This document shows, piece after piece, positions 58,101 to 64,000 of a stretch of DNA of 64,000 nucleotides (position 1 is its first letter; each line of letters starts with the position of its first letter). Below the pieces are notes generated by a model. It was not told where the DNA came from, ran no database searches, and saw only the letters and a list, made by a program, of their open reading frames with translations. The position numbers and the translations under genes are program-made. Source of the DNA: Nematostella vectensis (lineage: Eukaryota > Cnidaria > Anthozoa > Actiniaria > Edwardsiidae); assembly GCF_932526225.1 (NCBI RefSeq), contig NC_064048.1:8208515-8272514 (forward strand), in the 5' to 3' direction.

Positions 58101-60316
58101 TGCTATTTTTATTGTTTAAGTATTATCTTATTTTATAATTTATTTTAATTTTTATTGTATATAGTAAGTCGACTGAATTTATGGATTACCTATTTATTAT
58201 TAATTTATATTTAGATTTATATATTTAGATTTATATATATTTTGTCATCTTTTCTTGATACGAAAGTGTTGAAAAGTAATAAAGTAGAAGTAGAAGTAGA
58301 AGTTCAAAATTTGTTCCACGCACTCAGCTGTTCCCCCTTTTACATAGAGCTGATGGTCATCAGCATACATTGACAAGCTAGCTGTTTTAACTTCAAATGT
58401 CATGTCATTTTGGAAGATATTCCATAATAATGGTCCAAATGACGACCCTTGAGGACATCCCCTTACTGCATCCTTCCAGACACTGGTGACTCCATTAAGT
58501 TTGACCCTGTTTTGACGGTTGGTGAAGTATGATCTCATCAAGTGTAATGACTGCTCAGAAAAGCCATATGCCTTGAGCTTATTTACCATGAGTGCTGGGT
58601 GTAAGGAGTCAAATGCTTTACTCATATCTGTTGAGAGTATTCCAATAAACTGTTTGGAATCTACAGCTAGCTTCCAGTCTTCTGTGAGTTTTAGCAGAGT
58701 GGTTTCACAGCTATGCTTCTTCCTATATGCCGACAAGCAAGGATCAAGCTTGGGATCAAAATGATTATTTACTTGTGTACTCATCATTGACTCATATACC
58801 TTATCCACTATGCATAGTAATGTTATTGGACGGTAGTTTTTTCTCTCAAGACGGTCATCCTTTTTGTAAACAGGGTTCCATTCCCCTTTCTTCCATGCTT
58901 CTGGCCATTCTCCTTTCCTGATACACTCATTATAGAGACCCGTTAGGGAGTCTGCTATACCTCTTGATGCTAGTTTTAACAATCTGGGAGTAATGGAGTC
59001 ATAGCCAGAGGCCTTTCTGACATTTAGCTTCTCGAGAAATGACTGAACTGAATTTGTGCTGAGCTGTTGAAAACAGAAATTTGAGTTGTTGCTCTTATTT
59101 GCATCATAGATATTCTTAAGACTTGGATGACTGGACAAATCCTCTTCCGTCAGACTGTTGACATTTGCTCCACCAATCTCATTAGCCATGGTGGAAAAAT
59201 AGTCTACCAGAACGTTTGCTACCTTTTCCTGATCTTTCTCAATTTTTCCATCTGTTCTGATGTTGATCTCACATACCAGCTGTTTCTTATCACTAAGAAA
59301 AGGTCTAAATGTTTTATAGAACTCACTTGGCTTAGCTTTAAGATCATCTGCCTTTTGTTGCCAATACTCTTTAATGGCTTTCCTTCTACAATTGGTAGCT
59401 TTATTTCTCCATTTTCTCTTCAGTTCCCAATTTTCCTCAGTTTTGCTGTGAGCATACTGCTTAGCAAATTTCCTTTTCATTTTGATTGCTTGTTTCCATT
59501 CTGGTGTCATATAGGGTACATCAGCTTTTCGAAATCTCATTTTCTTGGTAGGCATGTGTTTTTCTACTATTGTGTTGAAAAGTGTCTCCCAGTAATGGTA
59601 CTTATCATCCATAGTGTCAAAGGTCTCCATGACATGCCAGGGAGCAGAGGATAGATCTTCATTAAATTTTTCAACATCCAGTGATTTTGTACTTCTAAAT
59701 GTGACTACTTTCCGTTCGTGCTGAGATACCCTTTCTTTCATAATCCCATACACTAAGTGATGATCACTCATTTCTGGATTTAGTACTCCACTGGCTCTGA
59801 ATAACTCTGGCTTGTTTGTAAGGATCACATCCAATAGTGTATCAGATGTAGGTGTAACTCTGGTTGGATCCTTAATTAGGCACTCTAAACCAAATACTTC
59901 CTCTAGATTGATCAGTATTTGCCCTTCTCTACGTTCTGGTCTTAATCTATCAAGATTCAGGTCTCCAGTGAGTACAAGCGTATTACATTCCATCGAAGCC
60001 CACATACACACTGCATGCAATTCCTCTTCCAATTTGCGGTAGTAATCAGTTCCTGCTGGATTTGGAGAGCGATAAATGCCTACAAACAACACATTATTGT
60101 TGTTTATTATTGCATTAATGGCCAGAACTTCAAGCAATTTATACTGCTTAGGAAGTTTCACTTTACGAGATGCCATCTTTGATGAGAAATATGCCATCAG
60201 ACCACCGCCGCCTTTCTTTCTGTCCTTTCTGTAAATGTGATATCCTTCAAGAGCCAGCTGAGCATTGGTGTAAGAGGAGTCAATCTTGGTCTCTGTCAGA
60301 AAGATCACATGTGACC

Positions 60317-60352
<36 letters not shown>

Positions 60353-63300
60353 CTCGTTTATTTCAACCGTTTGCAGTTCTTTTACAACTGAATTACCGGT
60401 GGGGTCAGCTAACTACAAAATACATTACACCATACATAATTCATAATAACATTAAATCCCCAGCATATTGCGCTGAGACGAATTTGGAAAAACGGTCCGT
60501 GCGACCCAGAACCACACTATGTGCGCGCTTAGATCTTAGGGAGTATGACGAATTGGAGGATATAAGTCTGCTTGACACTAGGGGGTATAAGACGCTCCCC
60601 TGTTTGATATTGCTTATGAATTTTCTGCACACATTGTGACGCCGCGCCTCTAAAGAAGACAAGCATGCGCGTTCGAGGGCGTCCTCGTAGCTAAGGCCAC
60701 TACCGAAAATTATTCCTAGAGATCTTTTTTGAATTCTTTCTAAGGCAGCACATAGGTATTGCGGAAGGTTGGAGAAGACAACGCAGGCATACTCTAAGAT
60801 GGACCTTATAAGAGAACAGTATACAGACACTAAATCCCTTTCTGAGACACCACATGATTTTAGTTTTCTGAGTGCATAGAGACGACGGTTTGACTTTTTG
60901 ATCACATAGTCACAGTGCGATGACCAACTAAGGTCCGAAGAGATATACACACCGAGAAGCTTGAAACTGGTGACTGACTCAATAACTCCTTAACTCCTTA
61001 TTGAGCAACAACAGCTCATCCAGTTTGTTTTGGCAGCTGTTAATGTTCAGATGAATGAGCATGAGATCAGTGCTGTTCCTTTTTCTTTCTTGTGTTATCC
61101 AAGGTTCAGGTAGATCATTAGCATATCTTGCTTCATCCTCATCCTGGACTGCTGGGTCTCCATGCACATTCATATTGAATAACTCTTCAAAAGAAGCATC
61201 ACCAATACCCTGAAACGGCTGTTCATTTTGTGTAGATATAGCTGCACAGCCAGGACATATCCACGTATCATTTAACATTTGCTTGATCCGTTTGTATTCA
61301 CTGGGTTTCACATTTACACACTTGATGTGGCTCTGACCCTTACAACAGTCGCAAAGCACAGCTCGGTGATTACGTGCAATTGTTCTTAAACACACGCTGC
61401 ACTTCTCTGAGGGCCCAGGGTTTGGAGAGACATCCCCACTTACAGCAATTCGAGTTAGCTGAAATGTAGAAGTTGAATTTGGACACCGCTTGATCCGCCC
61501 TGAAAGATACTTCATGCCATGTGACTCGAGTTGTCCACTACGACGATAATGAATTAGCAGGTTAAATTCAACCTGAAGTGGCTCGTTGCTTGTCATTAAT
61601 ATAGTAGATGAACTGCCTTCGCTTTCAGTTGAGAATAAGGTTGTGTTCAAGGTTGTTTGAAAGAAGAAAATGACATATAAGGTGACAGGAGCCGGAAAGC
61701 AAAAATAAGCCGCCATCTTGGCTGACCACAGGTAGCCAAATCAAATGCTTGGCGGATTTATAGTGTCGTCCAAGCAAAATGACTCTCAGAGATAATGTCC
61801 CATTAATCTTAGGCCTGTTAAAGCAACTTGTAAATAAAGTTTTACATGTGAGCAAGAAAATCGTTTTTCTAGTTTTGAGACCCCCAACTTCCAAGTTCAG
61901 CGTTATTGAATACATAAGGCTTGCTTAACAACAATATCATGAAGAAAAATACAGTCATTTATTTATAACACATCCTCAAGGCTTACTAAAGAAAATAACT
62001 CGCGAATGCATAAAGACATACGGTCCCTCTTCGAGTTTTCTAGAGGTGAGCATATCTTAGAGAAAGTTATTCATTACTATGTTGCTACAAATATTTACAC
62101 GGGAGCCTGCTGGTCCATAAATTTAGTAACGCTAACATATATTGGTGAAGCTCTTTTCGGGTAAATGCCCCGTCCCCTCCCCTCTAGAATTCCTGTATCC
62201 TTTCGCTGTTTTATGTGTGCTCGAGGTCTGACTCCCAAAATTAAGAACTATTACACTATTTATTCCTAGGTTGGCAAGCATTACTATCGCAGTCGGCCGA
62301 AAAACGAGTACATCATGGATAAGAATGTCTATAGGCTGTATGAGGGGGCTTTTTGGTTAAATAAAGGAGCGAACACTGAGAACCAGATCTCGGTCAAACC
62401 CAACTGCGCTAAAGGAGACGAACACGCGCCCATCAACACGTGCAAGTACAAGTTCCACATGCGAGTGGACGGGAAGGTAAGTTTATTTTGTTACTGCAAA
62501 ATTCGGAAAAGATCCATATCAAGAACAGAAGCCCAAAAAAATGTCGGGATTTTGGGTCCTTGTTATACTCCAAGATGATATTCTAGTAAAAACTTAAACC
62601 ATGTAAACTTAGTTTAAAATAGCATTCCCATATATGTATCGGTTTTGCCTCAGTGAGTTAAGGTGTAGGATGTAGTATATTATCATATTAACTTTATGAT
62701 GCATTGATTGAGTTGATTAAACTTTGATCCTACCAGGGAGCTCTAGTTAAAAAAAAAAAAAAAAAAAAAAACATTAAGCAATATGTTCCCTGTATGCCCA
62801 AAGTTTTAAGTGATATCGAGTTGACACTAATCTCTTGATATGTCCTGTGCATGTATAATAACTCTATTCTTTCCCTGAAAGGTTTTGGGACGCTATCCCG
62901 ATCGCTGGGCCCCTGCTAGTGATGGCGATAGCGCCTTGAGATATTTCGCCAGGGAGGATGCTCAATACACGTGTAGAAAATACTTGGGCAGCCTCGAGAA
63001 GGACTTGAAGACTTACTGGAAGACAGAGCTTATTAGTGTTGCTGATATATGGGAAAAGGTAACTTATCTTTTACCTTAGGCAATGTTAATGATATGTTTG
63101 TTTAAAAGAGCACCTGGCTTATCTTTATGCATTCGTGATGGATTCTAAGAAAATGTGTGCTATGAATATTCAACATTGTTTCGATTTAAGAAAGTTCTTT
63201 GGCGACCATTTGCCATTTTTATGAAACGCAGATGGGTGCCTTGCTTATATTGTTATGGAATAATATATATCCCGTGTATAAAATTGTACAGCTTGTTGCT

Positions 63301-63802
63301 GATAAATATAGCTGTTAATAATTTAGAGTGTAAAAACATAGAAATGGAAGGCATTTCTCCCTACAATCACTTTTAATAACTTTATTCTTTCTTGCAGATG
63401 GCGGAAAAGGCCAAGAACGAGATTAGCAAGGTTGACAAGGGTGCATTTAAGATCGCAGGTAGTGGCTCCAGCGTTGAGGGAGTCCTTAGTGGTCACCTAG
63501 GAGGCAAACCTTTATCATGCGAGGTCACGTGTAACTTAACGACTAAAGTTCAGAATGACGCTGTCTTGTTAGACACGAAACAACATCCAAAAGATGTTTC
63601 TGAAGACAAAGAGGAAAAGAACGATGAGGATCAACCGGAAACTGAAGAAAGCGAGCAACCGGATGCTGATGAGGATAAACCGGAAATGGATGAGGTGTAC
63701 AAACCGCAAGATGAGATAAGCCAATTGATGACGTCACCGAAACTTGACGAGTCTGCTATCATCGGCAAGCCCCTATCATGCGATGTTGTGTGTAACCATT
63801 GA
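49155..63802 (+). CDS. Secreted protein of unknown family, 8 exons, possibly pore-forming-toxin-like
   Basis: Exons: 49155-49350, 53727-53929, 54166-54294, 54928-55188, 55759-55863, 62270-62476, 62882-63058 and 63398-63802 (stop TGA 63800). All junctions are GT-AG and phases agree, giving about 560 residues. Exon 1 encodes a signal peptide (hydrophobic core LALALIVLGSL). Exon 2 has an Ala/Gly-rich hydrophobic helix (VLSAGFGVFAAAFSIIS). Exon 3 is a charged amphipathic or coiled-coil helix. Exons 4-7 are mixed helical with a few cysteines. Exon 8 has an acidic Glu/Asp/Pro-rich stretch between two copies of a GKPLSC-x2-x2-C motif. A signal peptide, hydrophobic helix and long amphipathic helices recall cnidarian jellyfish toxins and delta-endotoxin N-domains. 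That link is weak inference; an unrelated secreted family is as likely. Confidence 0.6.
49560..53690. repeat. 4.1-kb C-rich minisatellite (14/17-bp units) in intron 1
   Basis: Units are mixtures of cacccctccactcc (14) and caccacccctccactcc or caccatccctccactcc (17). Minus-strand units give runs such as GGGAGTGGAGGGGTGGGAG, which fit the four-tract G-quadruplex pattern repeatedly. A non-repeat patch of about 60 bases interrupts it at 49835-49905. Higher-order copying is visible: blocks starting ccaccacccctcaactctca occur near 51601, 51771, 52402 and 52572, an offset of about 800 bp. Units lack stop codons in nearly every frame, which creates giant false ORFs on both strands. Confidence 0.97.
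56421..57185 (-). pseudogene. C-terminal segment of the host LINE ORF
   Basis: Reads LLGRKNRNKDNLSIQVKIDE, EMKLLGVTLDDKLNYSLHI, LRNLIPVDAKLQLYKSAILP. These are the thumb and post-RT helices of CR1/Jockey-type LINEs. It continues the reading cut at about 58305. Confidence 0.8.
57190..58305 (+). mobile_element. 5'-truncated LINE inserted into the host LINE
   Basis: Opposite orientation to the host. The ORF at 57198-58088 starts within the RT (GPLMFLLFINDM) and includes FADDALLY and the thumb (YLGVLLSDDLRW, RAVRFIKRDY). The AT-rich 3' UTR ends with a (TAGAAG)n-like tail at about 58280-58300. The 5' truncation is typical of incomplete reverse transcription. It is a different LINE from the host. 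Confidence 0.8.
58310..60308 (-). pseudogene. Endonuclease and reverse transcriptase segment of the host LINE
   Basis: An open frame of about 660 codons with an APE-type endonuclease followed by RT blocks 1-5. The DMSKAFDSLHP and YADDHQLY catalytic segments are intact. The end of the frame runs into the inserted LINE's tail (FYFYFYF residues are an artefact of it). The enzyme would nick target DNA and prime reverse transcription, but both ends are disrupted here. Confidence 0.85.
60316..60990 (-). mobile_element. Third LINE, 3' fragment with (ATT)n tail
   Basis: Minus-strand ORF 60950-60441 encodes LINE C-terminal sequence (YISSDLSWSSHCDYVIKKS, SLIRSILEYACVVFSNLP) and ends in a (TAA/TTA)n run at 60319-60350. 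It splits the endonuclease of the host LINE after LLLLNKEL. Confidence 0.75.
60979..61716 (-). pseudogene. N-terminal segment of the host LINE (PHD finger, 2A-like)
   Basis: About 245 codons. The 2A-like SGDVSPNPGP lies before the PHD-type finger EKCSVCLRTI ... CDCCKGQSHIKC ... TWICPGC, and LMLIHLNINSCQNKLDELL opens the endonuclease. In this LINE group 2A-like peptides separate an N-terminal peptide by ribosomal skipping. Here the usual Glu of the motif is Ser, so activity is uncertain. Confidence 0.75.
61741..62269. other. Rest of intron 5, no feature seen
   Basis: Between the LINE 5' end and exon 6. AT-rich, with no conserved ORF. The exact LINE 5' boundary is not visible. Confidence 0.45.
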
Positions 63803-64000
63803 TCTTAGCAAAATCCTGGCGATTAGTAACTGAGTTTTAGTTTTGTAGGCAACATTATAGAATGTTTATATTTAAAAGTAATGTTTGGATTGGTAATCCC
63901 CTGTCATGCGATGTTTTGTGTAACCATTGATCTTAGCAAAATCTTGGCGATTTTAGTAACTGAGTTTTAGTTTTGTAGCCAACATTATAGAATGTTTTAA
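63760..64000 (+). repeat. Tandem duplication of the terminal exon end
   Basis: 63763-63862 (end of exon 8, TGA and 3' UTR) is repeated at about 63888-64000. Shared blocks are tgtaaccattgatcttagca and actgagttttagttttgta. The second copy still encodes IGNPLSCDVLCNH and a stop, a third version of the C-terminal cysteine motif, but lies after the gene's stop codon. The window ends inside it. Confidence 0.9.

Larger units (their letters stand above)
55990..61740 (-). mobile_element. PHD-finger CR1-like LINE, interrupted by two other LINEs
   Basis: Reading right to left. 61716-60979 has a Cys-rich PHD-type zinc finger (C-x2-C spacing, about 61230-61405), a 2A-like SGDVSPNPGP (about 61412-61440), and the start of the endonuclease. 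60308-58310 has the APE endonuclease (LTETKID, GIYRSPN, TGDLNLD, SDHHLVYG) and RT (GPLLWNIFQND, YADDHQLY). 57185-56421 is the C-terminal domain. The 3' end carries aataaag and a (TATG)n tail at 55996-56022. Without insertions it would be about 3.9 kb. It lies antisense in intron 5 of the secreted gene. Confidence 0.85.

Overview
The window is eukaryotic, intron-rich and crowded with transposons. The gene families point to a cnidarian, most likely an anthozoan such as a sea anemone. They include a two-pore channel with many short introns, phase 1-1 EGF modules beside F5/8 type C and PAN domains, a Ngaro/PAT-type tyrosine-recombinase retrotransposon and PHD-finger CR1-like LINEs. The species call is inference. 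One 200-base assembly gap lies at 8974-9173.

Layout. 1-10.3 kb is mostly mobile DNA. It holds a TTAA-flanked element carrying two EGF exons (286-2039), a CACTA-like element of about 4.45 kb with subterminal repeats (3146-7596), a 9-bp-TSD MITE inside it, and a short TTAA MITE at 9613. From 10.29 to 25.80 kb the plus strand carries the 3' part of a two-pore channel gene: 14 exons covering the end of domain I, the linker and all of domain II. Its introns hold many minisatellites. A damaged antisense rhodopsin-like GPCR lies inside one intron. 26-31 kb is intergenic, with MITEs and a tRNA-derived SINE.

31.3-39.7 kb, minus strand, is a decayed cluster of extracellular-domain exons (F5/8C, several EGF, PAN). 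It is split by a structurally complete split-direct-repeat YR retrotransposon (32674-37662). 38.6-39.4 kb is a paralogue of the first 3 kb of the window and gives a pre-insertion site for the 286-2039 element. 39.8-49.1 kb has no convincing gene. It contains MITEs, a SINE remnant, a candidate solo LTR and microsatellites.

49.16-63.80 kb, plus strand, is an eight-exon gene for a secreted protein of about 560 residues. Its fold suggestion (cnidarian pore-forming-toxin-like) is weak. Intron 1 holds about 4.1 kb of C-rich minisatellite. Intron 5 holds a nest of three LINEs. The gene ends with a short cysteine motif that recurs inside its last exon and again after the stop codon.

A recurrent theme is local tandem duplication at exon ends. 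Splice-donor regions of three channel exons, EGF exons and the terminal exon of the secreted gene have all been copied.
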